Source of the DNA: Ktedonobacter sp. SOSP1-85
GTDB taxonomy: Bacteria > Chloroflexota > Ktedonobacteria > Ktedonobacterales > Ktedonobacteraceae
Direction of reading: 5' to 3'
Length of the DNA stretch: 64,000 nucleotides
NCBI RefSeq assembly: GCF_016587415.1
Contig: NZ_BNJI01000001.1
Location: 310,001-374,000, forward strand
The notes beneath the pieces are model-generated. The model was not told the DNA's origin and did no database searches. It saw only the letters and a list, made by a program, of their open reading frames with translations. The translations under genes and the position numbers were made by a program. Positions 16,837-26,069 of the stretch are shown one piece after another (positions within the stretch are counted from its first letter, which is position 1; every line of letters starts with the position of its first letter).

Positions 16837-19800
16837 ATGCAAATAGAAGAAAAAGCACTCGCGCCTATTCCCCAACCACCCAAAAAACCACTGGTGGGGA
16901 ACCTGTACTCCCTTGATCACGCACTTCCCACGCTGAGCATGATGGACCTGGCTCGCGAGTTGGGACCCATCTTTCAACTTGAGATTCCTGGTCGCCGCAC
17001 CGTCATCGTCTCGGGCTTTGAGTTAGCCGACGAACTCAGCGATGAGACACGCTTCGATAAACGCGTCTGGCGGCCCCTGCAAAATGTGCGCATGTTCGCT
17101 GGCGATGGTCTCTTCACCGCCTATACCCAGGAGGCAAATTGGCACAAAGCCCATAATATTCTGCTGCCAAACTTCAGTATGCGCGCCATGCAGGGCTACA
17201 TTCCCATGATGCAGGACATCGCGGAACAGTTGCTAGGCAAATGGGAACGCCTGAATGCTAACGAGGAGATCGACGTGGTCAGCGACATGACCCGTCTGAC
17301 CCTCGACACCATTGGCCTGTGCGGCTTTGACTATCGCTTCAACTCGTTCTATCGCGAAGATCTGCACCCCTTCATCCAGAGCATGGGTAATGCTCTGGGC
17401 GAGTCGATGGCGCGTGGCCGCCGCCTGGCGCTGCAAGAGAAGTTGATGGTCAATAAGCATCGCCAGTTCCAGGCCGACGTGGACTTCATGAACAACCTGG
17501 TGGACCAGGTCATTCGCGAACGCAAGGCTGGTGGCGAGAACGCGCAGAAAAAAGACCTGCTCAGCTATATGCTCAGTGGCGTTGATAAGCAATCGGGCGA
17601 GGGTCTCGACGATATCAATATCCGCTACCAGATCATTACCTTCCTGATCGCTGGACATGAGACTACTAGCGGCCTGCTCTCCTTCTCGCTCTACTTCCTG
17701 CTCAAGCACCCCGAAGTATTGGCGAAGGCCTATGACGAGGTAGATCGCGTGCTGGGTCCCGATACCTCGGTCAAGCCCACGTTCCAGCAGATCAATAAAT
17801 TGCAATATATCTCGCAGATTCTCAAGGAGAGCCTGCGTCTCTGGCCGACCGCGCCCCTTTTTTCGGTCTATCCCTATGAAGAGACAGTCGTTGGCGATAA
17901 GTATCGCATGGATAAAGATAGCGAATGGGCTATCCTTATTCCTATGCTCCACCGCGACAAGAGCGTTTGGGGCGAAGACGCCAACGAGTTCAATCCGGAT
18001 CACTTTAGCCACGAGGCCGAGGCCACCCGCCCAGCCAATGCCTATAAGCCCTTCGGCAATGGCGAACGTGCCTGCATCGGACGCCAGTTCGCTATGCAGG
18101 AAGCCACCCTGGTCCTGGGGCAGATCCTCCAGCGCTTCAACCTGCTTGATCCCCATAACTATGAGCTCAAGATCAAGCAGACGCTGACCCTTAAGCCCGA
18201 GGGCTTCGCGATGAAGGTGCGCAAACGCAGTGATGCCGAACGCAACCTTCAAGGCTTCGTTAAGCCAGTCGAGGTGACCAATACCAGGGAGAAGAAGAAG
18301 GCGCAGGTGGTCGCTAACCAGCACCACACGCCGCTGCTCGTCCTACATGGCTCGAACATGGGAACCTCAGAGGAGTTGGCGCATACAATCATGGAAGATG
18401 GCAAACTACGCGGCTTCGACGCCCAGGTGGCCTCGCTGGACGACTATACACGTAAGCTCCCCACCAAGGGCGTGGTCGTAGTGGTCACCTCGTCCTATAA
18501 CGGGACCCCGCCAGATAACGCTGCTGCATTCTGCGCCTGGCTTCAGGAAGATATGGCTGCCAACTCCCTCGAGGATGTCAAATATACTGTCTTTGGCAGC
18601 GGCAACCACGACTGGTTCGCGACCTTCCAGGCCATTCCGCGCCTCGTCGATAGCCGCCTGGAGCAGTGTGGCGCGCAACGCATCTATCCTCGCGGCGAGG
18701 GCGATGCCGCCGATGACTTCGATGGCCAGTTCCAGGCCTGGTATCAGTCGCTCTGGAGCGAGTTGGGGCAGACGCTCAACCTGGACCTCGGCGCCAGCGA
18801 TGCGGCCACGGGCCCTCGCTACGAGGTAGAGGTCCTGACCGAGACGGAGGCTCCCAATCCCTTTGTCGCCTCCTTCGGCGCGCATGGTATGCGCATCGTG
18901 GCCAATCGCGAGTTGAATAGCAAAGAGGCGGAGCGCTCTACGCGTCATGTTGAGCTGGCGCTCCCCATGGGTAGTGCCTATCGCGCGGGTGACCACCTGG
19001 GCATTGTCGCGCGCAACACACCGGAGATGGTCAAGCGTGTCGCGGCCCACTTCCACTTCGCGGAAGATGCCAAGATTCGCCTGCGCCAGGGCGATGAGCG
19101 CCGCACGCACTTGCCTATTAATGAGCCGGTGCGCGTCTTCGACCTGCTCGCCGACTATGTCGAGCTTCAGGAGGTCGCGACCCGCACACAGATCAAGGTC
19201 CTGGCCGAGCAGACCGAGTGTCCGCCGGAAAAGATGCGCCTGTTGGCCCTCTGTGGCGATGACGAGGCCAGCGCGGCACGCTATCGCGAAGAGGTCCTGG
19301 CCAAGCGCAAGACCCTGATAGACCTCCTGGAGGAGAATCCAGCCAGCGAGTTGCCCTTCCACATGTATCTGGAGATGTTGCCGCCGATTCGGCCACGCTA
19401 CTACTCCATCTCGTCGTCGCCCCTCAAGGACGCCGAGCAGTGCAGTATTACTGTGGGCGTCATCGACGAGCCAGCCTGGTCGGGGCATGGTGCGTACCAG
19501 GGCGTCTGCTCCAACTACCTGAAAAACCTGGAGCCGGGCCAGATCGCCTACGCCTTCGTGCGCGACACCAGGTCGACTTTCCGCCTGCCAGAGGATGCGC
19601 GCACTCCCTTGATCATGGTTGGCCCCGGCACCGGCCTGGCTCCCTTCCGTGGCTTCTTGCAGGAGCGCGCCGCCCAGCGCGAGGCGGGTCAGCCCGTTGG
19701 ACCCAGCCTGCTCTTCTTCGGCTGCCGCCATTCGCGCCAGGACTTTCTCTACGAGGATGAATTGAAGGCCTTTGAGCAGCAAGGCGTGACCGAGCTGCAT

Positions 19801-20061
19801 ACCGCGTTCTCCCGCGAGCAGGAACAGAAGGTCTACGTCCAGCACCAGCTCTGGGAGCAGCGCGCTCGTGTGTGGGAGCTACTGGAGCTGGGAGCCATCA
19901 TCTACGTCTGTGGCGATGCCAGCCAGATGGCACCTGACGTACAGGCGACCTTCGCCCGCATCTATCAGGAGCAGACCGGCAAGAGCGCCTCTGAGGCGCA
20001 GCAGTGGCTCCAGGAGCTGGTAGACCGCAATCGCTACCTTGTGGATGTCTGGGGCAACTAA
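16837..20061 (+). CDS. CYP102-type self-sufficient cytochrome P450/NADPH-P450 reductase
   Basis: A 1074-residue fusion like P450 BM3. The P450 domain (about 1-480) has AGDGLFTAY in the substrate channel (BM3 Phe87 region), AGHETTSG in helix I (about 271), the ExxR motif in ESLRLWP, and the heme loop FGNGERACIG with Cys about 413. The flavodoxin-like FMN domain begins near 500 (LVLHGSNMGTSEE). The FAD/NADPH domain has RPRYYSISSS (about 850) and GPGTGLAPFRGF (about 929), and ends in DVWGN with the aromatic stacking residue. It should hydroxylate fatty acids or similar chains with NADPH and O2 in the cytosol. A strong terminator follows. Confidence 0.95.
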   Translation: MQIEEKALAPIPQPPKKPLVGNLYSLDHALPTLSMMDLARELGPIFQLEIPGRRTVIVSGFELADELSDETRFDKRVWRPLQNVRMFAGDGLFTAYTQEANWHKAHNILLPNFSMRAMQGYIPMMQDIAEQLLGKWERLNANEEIDVVSDMTRLTLDTIGLCGFDYRFNSFYREDLHPFIQSMGNALGESMARGRRLALQEKLMVNKHRQFQADVDFMNNLVDQVIRERKAGGENAQKKDLLSYMLSGVDKQSGEGLDDINIRYQIITFLIAGHETTSGLLSFSLYFLLKHPEVLAKAYDEVDRVLGPDTSVKPTFQQINKLQYISQILKESLRLWPTAPLFSVYPYEETVVGDKYRMDKDSEWAILIPMLHRDKSVWGEDANEFNPDHFSHEAEATRPANAYKPFGNGERACIGRQFAMQEATLVLGQILQRFNLLDPHNYELKIKQTLTLKPEGFAMKVRKRSDAERNLQGFVKPVEVTNTREKKKAQVVANQHHTPLLVLHGSNMGTSEELAHTIMEDGKLRGFDAQVASLDDYTRKLPTKGVVVVVTSSYNGTPPDNAAAFCAWLQEDMAANSLEDVKYTVFGSGNHDWFATFQAIPRLVDSRLEQCGAQRIYPRGEGDAADDFDGQFQAWYQSLWSELGQTLNLDLGASDAATGPRYEVEVLTETEAPNPFVASFGAHGMRIVANRELNSKEAERSTRHVELALPMGSAYRAGDHLGIVARNTPEMVKRVAAHFHFAEDAKIRLRQGDERRTHLPINEPVRVFDLLADYVELQEVATRTQIKVLAEQTECPPEKMRLLALCGDDEASAARYREEVLAKRKTLIDLLEENPASELPFHMYLEMLPPIRPRYYSISSSPLKDAEQCSITVGVIDEPAWSGHGAYQGVCSNYLKNLEPGQIAYAFVRDTRSTFRLPEDARTPLIMVGPGTGLAPFRGFLQERAAQREAGQPVGPSLLFFGCRHSRQDFLYEDELKAFEQQGVTELHTAFSREQEQKVYVQHQLWEQRARVWELLELGAIIYVCGDASQMAPDVQATFARIYQEQTGKSASEAQQWLQELVDRNRYLVDVWGN

Positions 20062-20107
20062 TATCGATAGACACCTATCGCCCCTATTATTCACCACCGT
20101 TCACCGT

Positions 20108-20141
20108 GAGGGATGTATGCGCTATGGCGCATACATCCCTC
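20108..20141 (+). terminator. Perfect 15-bp hairpin after the P450 gene
   Basis: Arms 20108-20122 and 20127-20141 pair perfectly around the loop TATG, followed by ATTTTCTT. It lies 46 bases after the P450 stop codon, a standard intrinsic terminator. Confidence 0.85.
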
Positions 20142-20216
20142 ATTTTCTTACGCGGAAATAGCCCTACTGCCTACCCAGAGCTATTTCAATCTTGAAAAAC
20201 AGTTCTTTTCGAAGGT

Positions 20217-20386
20217 GAGCACAGCGGGCAGAATATGAGGAGCACACTTCAGAAGCACTCCTCCGCCGGCAACACGGCGTTGAGCAAGAACAGAAAGCCC
20301 ATTTGCTGTGCTACTTCCAGCAGGATGTAGAGAAACCGTTTGGATATAAAAGCGCCAGCATCTCCTTGTTACTAGCTCAAACCTGA
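20217..20386 (+). pseudogene. Possible gene remnant (C-terminal fragment), unidentified
   Basis: A frame open for about 55 codons after a stop at 20216-20218 ends at TGA 20384-20386. The translation looks protein-like (EALLRRQHGVEQEQKAHLLC, then YFQQDVEKPFGYKSASISLL), charged and helical. It has no start codon with a ribosome site and no match that I recognise. It may be the tail of a decayed gene. The rest of the 20062-20393 gap holds only the P450 terminator. Confidence 0.25.
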
Positions 20387-20393
20387 GACCTTG

Positions 20394-21851
20394 CTAGAGA
20401 CCCTGAAGCGCTTTCTCAAGAACGGGATCACGGCCCGCGGCCAGGTCCGCCTGCGTGGACTGCACTTCATCGTCAGGCGGCACACCAATGCCATCGACGA
20501 TCTCTCCGGCTGGACCTTGCATGAATGAAACGGGCACGATCACGACACTCCCATCGTCGAGAAAGAAACCGCTAGACGGTCCAGAGACCACTCCCGCCGT
20601 TCTTTCTCCCACCAGGCGTCCCAGGTGGAGATCACGAATATCCATTGCGGTCGCATCGCAGGCAGACCCGCAGCCTCGATCAATCAGAGCAACTAGCCGG
20701 ACGTGGAGCAGCGGTACACGTTCATCTGTTCTCTGATCTGTGCGTTGCCCCTGTTTGTCAACAAAGGAAGCAATGATCTTGTTGTGGACAAACAGACTGA
20801 TAACGCGCCTCTGTTCCTCTACATCTCCCCCTCCGTTCCCGCGCAGATCGAGAATCACGCCCTTGAGTTGCGCTCCCGCCCCTTGCACGGCGCGGTTGAT
20901 CTGCTCATAGACGCCTCTCTTAAACTCCGTGAAGTGCACATAGAGGATGTTCCCAGCCAGCATCCGTGTAGAAACGAGAGGAGCGTCTGGATAAGCGGCT
21001 GGAGTAAGGTTTACGCTTATGGTCTTATCAGATCCGGGATGCCGCACCTGGAGTTGTACGGGCGTCGAATCAGATATCTGTAGTACTACCTGCTGCACTG
21101 GTTGTTGACCGATAAAAGGGGAAATCCCATTGATCGTGACGATGGTATCACCAGGGCGCACGCCAGCCTGCTCCGCCGGGCTGCCCGGATCAACCTGCAG
21201 AATATAGAGCGGAGGCAAGGCATACATGAACTGGTCGGGATCAAAAAGGAGGTGAATACCCAGCCCGATCCGGGTGCTGGGTTGGGCACCCGGATCGGGC
21301 TGGGCGGGCCTATAATAGGCGTGGTTATCATGCAAACTGTTCACCATCTCAGCAATCGCCGCTGCCACAAGTTCTCGCTGGTTCAACGAACGATGCGCTG
21401 TCATCGTCGTGTATGTCTGCTCAAACGCCTGCCAGTCCTTCTGACGATCACCGGTCAGCGCGGGCAAGGCGGCGCTACGCAGATCCTGGTGCTGTTGGAC
21501 AAGGTAGTTGACCATACCGATCATCGCGTGTTGGAGCAGGCTCCGGGAATCGAGAGCTGTTGGATATCTATCGAGAATACAGTTATATGCCTGTTTTATG
21601 GTGTGTGCGCTGCTGGCAGCCGGGGCCGCATTTGGCGCAAATGGCGACGATCCAGCATCGCACGATGCCTGACCTAACACGATGGGAGGTGCCGCGCGCC
21701 ACGTGAGATACCAGAGGCCCGCAGCGATCAGCACCGCCGCAATCAGTAGGCGCACCAGCGTGACACTATCCTGCCGCCACCATTGCCTGCCGGAGAGAGA
21801 CGCCATTGTCTCTCTTCCCTGAATCTCCGGCTTTTCACTTACTTTTCCCAT
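20394..21851 (-). CDS. Membrane-anchored PDZ/S41-family peptidase
   Basis: About 485 residues. One N-terminal membrane helix (about 31-51) is followed by a helical region, a PDZ domain (about 196-280, VDPGSPAEQAGVRPGDTIVTING) and an S41 core (about 300-460) with VILDLRGNGGG. The nucleophile is probably the serine in GCGSACDA (about 396). The lysine of bacterial CtpA-type enzymes is not evident; a histidine lies in SLHDNHAYYR, as in the tricorn/IRBP-like branch. It probably faces outward. The start at 21851 has AAGGAG 9 bases upstream and overlaps the preceding gene by 17 bases. Last gene of a four-gene operon. Confidence 0.87.
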   Translation of the reverse strand: MGKVSEKPEIQGRETMASLSGRQWWRQDSVTLVRLLIAAVLIAAGLWYLTWRAAPPIVLGQASCDAGSSPFAPNAAPAASSAHTIKQAYNCILDRYPTALDSRSLLQHAMIGMVNYLVQQHQDLRSAALPALTGDRQKDWQAFEQTYTTMTAHRSLNQRELVAAAIAEMVNSLHDNHAYYRPAQPDPGAQPSTRIGLGIHLLFDPDQFMYALPPLYILQVDPGSPAEQAGVRPGDTIVTINGISPFIGQQPVQQVVLQISDSTPVQLQVRHPGSDKTISVNLTPAAYPDAPLVSTRMLAGNILYVHFTEFKRGVYEQINRAVQGAGAQLKGVILDLRGNGGGDVEEQRRVISLFVHNKIIASFVDKQGQRTDQRTDERVPLLHVRLVALIDRGCGSACDATAMDIRDLHLGRLVGERTAGVVSGPSSGFFLDDGSVVIVPVSFMQGPAGEIVDGIGVPPDDEVQSTQADLAAGRDPVLEKALQGL

Positions 21852-22434
21852 TTGTATTGTCTCCTTCGGAAAATGCATCTACTATATGAAAATTTAAGTC
21901 GTCCTGGTTCATACTGTGCATATTCTCGTCTGCCTGCTGCTGTGTCAAAACATGCTGTTCTACCAGTACTGCGTGAGCCTGTTGGACCGCAGTAACCTCT
22001 ATCGTATGGAGCTGCGTCTGTGAAATGCCATGCGCGCTGGCAAGATTGCTTAACCATTGCGCGACCTCGGCTGCAGCTATTTCTTTCTTGTTAGAACTGC
22101 TGTTTGCATGAAACGTCGATTGTAAATTGCTCTGTATTTGCTGCTCAGTCATATGCAATCCCTGAGCAACATGCGCTCTCAGTGTCTGCCAGTAAACCTC
22201 AGGATAGTCATCCCAGGGAGCATGGGTAGGGCCTTGTGTTGGTCTCTCTCCTGTGCGCGAACCTGTGCTCGAAGAGGCGTTGTTCGTGGTATACACCTGC
22301 CAGCCGACCACGAGCAGCGCGCCCAGAATAACAATCCCTCCCAGCAGCAGCAGAAAAGGCGCAGGGCGCAATTTCTGCTGCTGCTGTGGCTTTTGCTGTA
22401 GCAGTCTCATTTGTTGCTCATCCTTGTTCAGCAT
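21835..22434 (-). CDS. Single-pass membrane protein of unknown function
   Basis: A 199-residue protein. It has a Gln-rich cytosolic N-terminus (about 25 residues), one membrane helix (about 27-48, FLLLLGGIVILGALLVVGW), a Ser/Thr-rich linker and a soluble C-terminal domain of about 130 residues that is probably outside. That domain is helical (YWQTLRAHVAQGLHMTEQQI, then ALSNLASAHGISQTQLHTIE-like segments), reminiscent of DUF-type repeats with pairs of helices. I do not recognise a family. It sits between the permease and the protease of one operon and overlaps the latter, so it may be a partner or substrate of either. Confidence 0.75.
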   Translation of the reverse strand: MLNKDEQQMRLLQQKPQQQQKLRPAPFLLLLGGIVILGALLVVGWQVYTTNNASSSTGSRTGERPTQGPTHAPWDDYPEVYWQTLRAHVAQGLHMTEQQIQSNLQSTFHANSSSNKKEIAAAEVAQWLSNLASAHGISQTQLHTIEVTAVQQAHAVLVEQHVLTQQQADENMHSMNQDDLNFHIVDAFSEGDNTNGKSK

Positions 22435-22469
22435 CCTTTACTCCTTCTATTGCTTTGTCAAATGTTTAG

Positions 22470-25007
22470 CTAGTCTTCATAGCGCAATGCTTCCGCGGGC
22501 AAGATGCCAGATGCTCGTTGAGCGGGGACGAAGGTGCACACGAAAGACACCAGGTAGCAGCCCAGCAAGAGGCCAAGCGTGGGAAGCAGCGGGATCGAGA
22601 AATCTCTAGAGGTGGCGTGAGCAATCTGTGAGACCAGCCACCAGGTCAGGGTCGTGCCAATGAGCAGGCTCAATGTCACGATAAAACTCGCCTCCAGCAA
22701 GAACGAGCGCCGTACCAGTACCCGTGAGAAGCCCAGGGCGCGCAGCATGCCGATCTGCTGCCGTCGCTCGGCTACGGCGCGAATAGCGATGACGCCAATC
22801 GAAACCGCGCTAAAGAAGATCCCAATGACCAGGTACGCGACTAAAAACCGTGTAATGCTCGTCGTGTAGGCATTTTGTGCGGCGACAAGCAGTGCATCGG
22901 ATGGGCTGGAGGACGTGTCCACCACCTGCTGCGCGATCCCGAGATTGTTCGTCATGACAAGCATGATCAGGAACTGCACCAGGCTGAGCAGGGAGACAGC
23001 GACTCCGGTACGGAAGCGAAATGTCAGCGGATAGGAGAGACTTGTGCGGCTGATTGGTGCCAGACCCCGCACCTGCCGGAAGATCGTATGCAGTGCGCTT
23101 GCCAGACCGTCACTGTTCACCAGCGCCAGCACAACCAGGCCAATCAGCGGCAGGAGCAGGCTGAACAGGAGGCTAAGCGCGATATCCTGGAGCTCGGTCT
23201 TGCCTGATGATGGCATTATGCTGGTAAAAACGAAGAGCAACGTCCCTGCCCCTGTCTGAAGGCCATACAGAAGCCAGCCCAGGCCGATAAGCATTCGGCC
23301 AAGCCAGTGGCCCAATGACACCGGGAGGCGGAGGACAGTACTCAGCCAGGTAAGAAGCAGGCCCGCGCCACCGATCAGCACGGCCATGCCCAATTGTTCT
23401 AGCCAGTTTGTGCCCAGACTCTGCCCCAGTCGCAGCAACAGGAATCCCACCAGCAGGCAGAGCGGGCCGCGCACGAAGAATGCTCTCAGCAAACGCAGGA
23501 TAACGACGCCGCGCCGTGTCAGCGCTGGCGCGGTTCTCAGCTCGCCCAGAAGATCCTTGAGGCCCGCCTGGCCGGGAAGATCGTCCAGATTACGGATCGT
23601 GGTGACAATGTTGCTCTGACTGATCCAGGTGCCAGTCAACCATGTTACGATGAGCGTTGCCAGCAAGCCGATACACAACACGCTCAGCACGCTCTGCCAG
23701 TTTATCCAGAGCTGAAGTGGAAGTCCCGCGCTCGATACGAAGCTCAGAGAGGGGAGCGTCGAGAGCGTCAGTAATTCAAGCTTCAGGACGCCCAGGCCGA
23801 GCAGCACCCCTGGGACGACTGCCAGCAGACTATAGCCACAACATTCGATCAGCATGGCCTGGACCAGGTGATGCCGCTGCAAACCGATGGCCCGAGCCAT
23901 GCCCAGTTCCATCCGTCGATCCGCCGCCAGGAACAGGCACAATAACACCAGGAGCAAGAGGCCCGCACTGAGTAACAGGCCCATACAGACAGGGAGTAAC
24001 AGCTCAACCTGTCGGCCAGCCGACGTTGTCCAGAAATCACTTTTGTTCGAGAGCGGGTTCCAACCTGTGTACTCTACCGTATTTGGATTGAGAGGGTGAA
24101 TGGTCGTACTATCAAGAGGAACGGGAAGCCTCCCGCGTGCATCCGTCGGTGTGTGAAAGAGCTGCTCTAAGAAGGAGAGAACGGCCTGGCTGTTCCCCGG
24201 ACCACCAACATTCTTGATACAGATGATATCTGGGGGCAGAGGTTGATGGGTAGATTGCAGGCTAAATTGCTGGAGCGTCCCCAGCGGAAGGACGATTTCT
24301 GGATAGGACCCATTGGCAGCAAGTTCGCCCCCCGTCACGATCGGGTCGTTTGAGAGAATGTCTCGCACGGTCGCGTCTAATGTACCGTCCAGCCCACGCA
24401 ATGTAATCTGTATGTGATCGCCCGGCTTGACATCCGATGACCTTGCTACTGAACGGCTGAGCAACACTTCGCCAGAGCCAAGGCTCGCGCCAGACACAGT
24501 CTGTCCCTGGCTATTGTGCAGAGCGCCATAGACCTGGTCAAAGTCAGGCGGGACCGCCAGAATATACTGATTGGTCTGGGTAGCGCCAGTGCGCTGTACA
24601 CGAAAATCCGCCGCCAGGGGGTTCAGGTAGGCCGCCGTAGCTGCCTGCACCGTCGCTTGTTGCCGAATGTGCGTGAGGGCGCTGTCAATCTGAGCTTGCG
24701 TAAACTGGCCGCTGACAGACTCATCAACATCACCAACTTTTAGCAGGCGGTCAGCCGCCATTGAGTGATAGAGGCTATCCGGTAAGCCAAAGGAGACCGT
24801 GAGAAAAATCGAAGAGAGCAGCAGGCCAGCGAGCATGATGAGCGTCTGCGCACGGTGACGCACGATATTGCGCACACCCATCCGCCAGAGCAGCGGGTTG
24901 TTCACACTCAGGCCTGCAAGGATCAGCAAGCTTCCTCCCACCAGCACGGCAAGCAGCAAGGCCTGGTTTGTCGCGGAGAGGCCAAAAAGATCCATCAAGA
25001 GATTCAT
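22470..25007 (-). CDS. FtsX-type ABC transporter permease, duplicated
   Basis: An 845-residue permease with two FtsX/MacB-like units. The first helices are near residues 12-30 and 45-70 (RNIVRHRAQTLIMLAGLLLS). A large outer domain (about 75-330) follows, then two helix groups, the last with the conserved RAVAERRQQIGMLRALGFSRVLVRRSFLLE segment and a C-terminal helix pair. The C-terminus PAEALRYED is typical of the family. It should form a complex with the ATPase encoded just upstream (ATGA overlap). Such systems move lipoproteins, lipids or peptides, or sense antimicrobial peptides; which applies here is not shown. Confidence 0.88.
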   Translation of the reverse strand: MNLLMDLFGLSATNQALLLAVLVGGSLLILAGLSVNNPLLWRMGVRNIVRHRAQTLIMLAGLLLSSIFLTVSFGLPDSLYHSMAADRLLKVGDVDESVSGQFTQAQIDSALTHIRQQATVQAATAAYLNPLAADFRVQRTGATQTNQYILAVPPDFDQVYGALHNSQGQTVSGASLGSGEVLLSRSVARSSDVKPGDHIQITLRGLDGTLDATVRDILSNDPIVTGGELAANGSYPEIVLPLGTLQQFSLQSTHQPLPPDIICIKNVGGPGNSQAVLSFLEQLFHTPTDARGRLPVPLDSTTIHPLNPNTVEYTGWNPLSNKSDFWTTSAGRQVELLLPVCMGLLLSAGLLLLVLLCLFLAADRRMELGMARAIGLQRHHLVQAMLIECCGYSLLAVVPGVLLGLGVLKLELLTLSTLPSLSFVSSAGLPLQLWINWQSVLSVLCIGLLATLIVTWLTGTWISQSNIVTTIRNLDDLPGQAGLKDLLGELRTAPALTRRGVVILRLLRAFFVRGPLCLLVGFLLLRLGQSLGTNWLEQLGMAVLIGGAGLLLTWLSTVLRLPVSLGHWLGRMLIGLGWLLYGLQTGAGTLLFVFTSIMPSSGKTELQDIALSLLFSLLLPLIGLVVLALVNSDGLASALHTIFRQVRGLAPISRTSLSYPLTFRFRTGVAVSLLSLVQFLIMLVMTNNLGIAQQVVDTSSSPSDALLVAAQNAYTTSITRFLVAYLVIGIFFSAVSIGVIAIRAVAERRQQIGMLRALGFSRVLVRRSFLLEASFIVTLSLLIGTTLTWWLVSQIAHATSRDFSIPLLPTLGLLLGCYLVSFVCTFVPAQRASGILPAEALRYED

Positions 25008-25771
25008 CGTTGCGCCCCTTTCCCCTCGAATGCGCCAATCTCCATTTGTGTCTCAATGAGAACATCACTACTAATCAGGCCATCACGCATAGTGATCATG
25101 CGACTGGCCTGGCGAGCCACATCGAGCGCGTGCGTGACCCAGACAAAGGTCAGGCCCAGTTCACGATTGAGGGTAAGCATCAAATCAATAATTTCCTGGC
25201 TGGTCGTGCTATCAAGCGCGCCCGTCGGCTCATCGGCCCACACAATCGAGGGCGTGGTTGCCAGGGCACGTGCAATCGCGAAACGCTGGCGCTGCCCGCC
25301 ACTCATCTCCGCCGGACGATGGCTGGCCCAATCGCGCAGGCCCACCTGCTCAATACTGGCAAGCGCGCGGGTACGCGCCATCCTGGCCGAGACACCGCTG
25401 ACTAGCAGCGGCAGTTCCACATTCTCCAATCCAGTGAGCACAGGAAGTAAGTTATAGGTCTGAAACACAAAGCCCATCTCGCGAGCGCGGAAGAGCGTGA
25501 GCTGGCGATCGGAGAGGTGGCGAATATCCTGGTTCGCAATCTTGATGGTTCCCTCCGTCACCCGGTCCAATCCGCTCAGGCAATTGAGCAGCGTGGTCTT
25601 GCCGCAGCCACTCGGCCCCATGATGGCGACAACTTCCTTGCGCTGAATACGCAGCGTCACCCCCTGCAGAGCCTTCACCACAACCTTGCCAGTATCGTAG
25701 TGCTTGTGAACATCGAGAGCTTCGATAACGATCTCTTCCTGATGTGTAGCGCTGGATCGTTCCAATTCCAT
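25004..25771 (-). CDS. ABC transporter ATP-binding protein (LolD/MacB type)
   Basis: A 255-residue ATPase. Walker A is GPSGCGKTT, the Q-loop lies in VFQTYNLLPVLTGLENVELPL, the signature is MSGGQRQR, Walker B is IVWADEPTGALD, and the switch histidine is in FVWVTHA. The NLLPVLTGLENV segment and TGALDS are characteristic of the LolD/MacB group. It is the first gene of the operon and is coupled to the permease by a 4-base overlap. GAGGT lies 9 bases before the ATG. Confidence 0.92.
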   Translation of the reverse strand: MELERSSATHQEEIVIEALDVHKHYDTGKVVVKALQGVTLRIQRKEVVAIMGPSGCGKTTLLNCLSGLDRVTEGTIKIANQDIRHLSDRQLTLFRAREMGFVFQTYNLLPVLTGLENVELPLLVSGVSARMARTRALASIEQVGLRDWASHRPAEMSGGQRQRFAIARALATTPSIVWADEPTGALDSTTSQEIIDLMLTLNRELGLTFVWVTHALDVARQASRMITMRDGLISSDVLIETQMEIGAFEGKGAQR

Positions 25772-26069
25772 TCCTGGTACCTCTTTCTTTAGAATCCTTT
25801 ACTTATGGCAATTGCTTGCCCTGGACAAAAGTGTAGCCAGGAGTGAAAGATAAAGCTATCGAGAAACTACGCACTTCTTTATCGTCAAGCTCGGCAGCGC
25901 GATGATGCCGAAATACGCAGGTGATTGTTGCCGAGATGCGCATATGTGCTTGCGCGAATTGACGTGGTGTCCAGGAGCAGGCCCATGTTATACTTGAGCA
26001 GAACTTCTCTCCATTTCTGAAACCCGCCCTGAAAGGCGCACCTTGCAAGCACAAAGAGCGAGGAACACG
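25772..26069. other. Divergent promoter region between ABC operon and two-component system
   Basis: About 300 bases separating the ABC ATPase (minus strand) from the histidine kinase (plus strand). No gene is supported. It should hold both promoters. I see a TTATACT-like -10 near 25988 for the kinase, but no convincing -35 at the right distance and no clear operator. Confidence 0.4.

Noticed and set aside
17233..18327. A 364-codon minus-strand frame opposite the P450 domain
   Set aside because: Antisense shadow with no family features.
18406..19845. A 479-codon minus-strand frame opposite the P450/reductase
   Set aside because: Antisense frame kept open by the codon bias of the reductase gene; no domain is recognisable.
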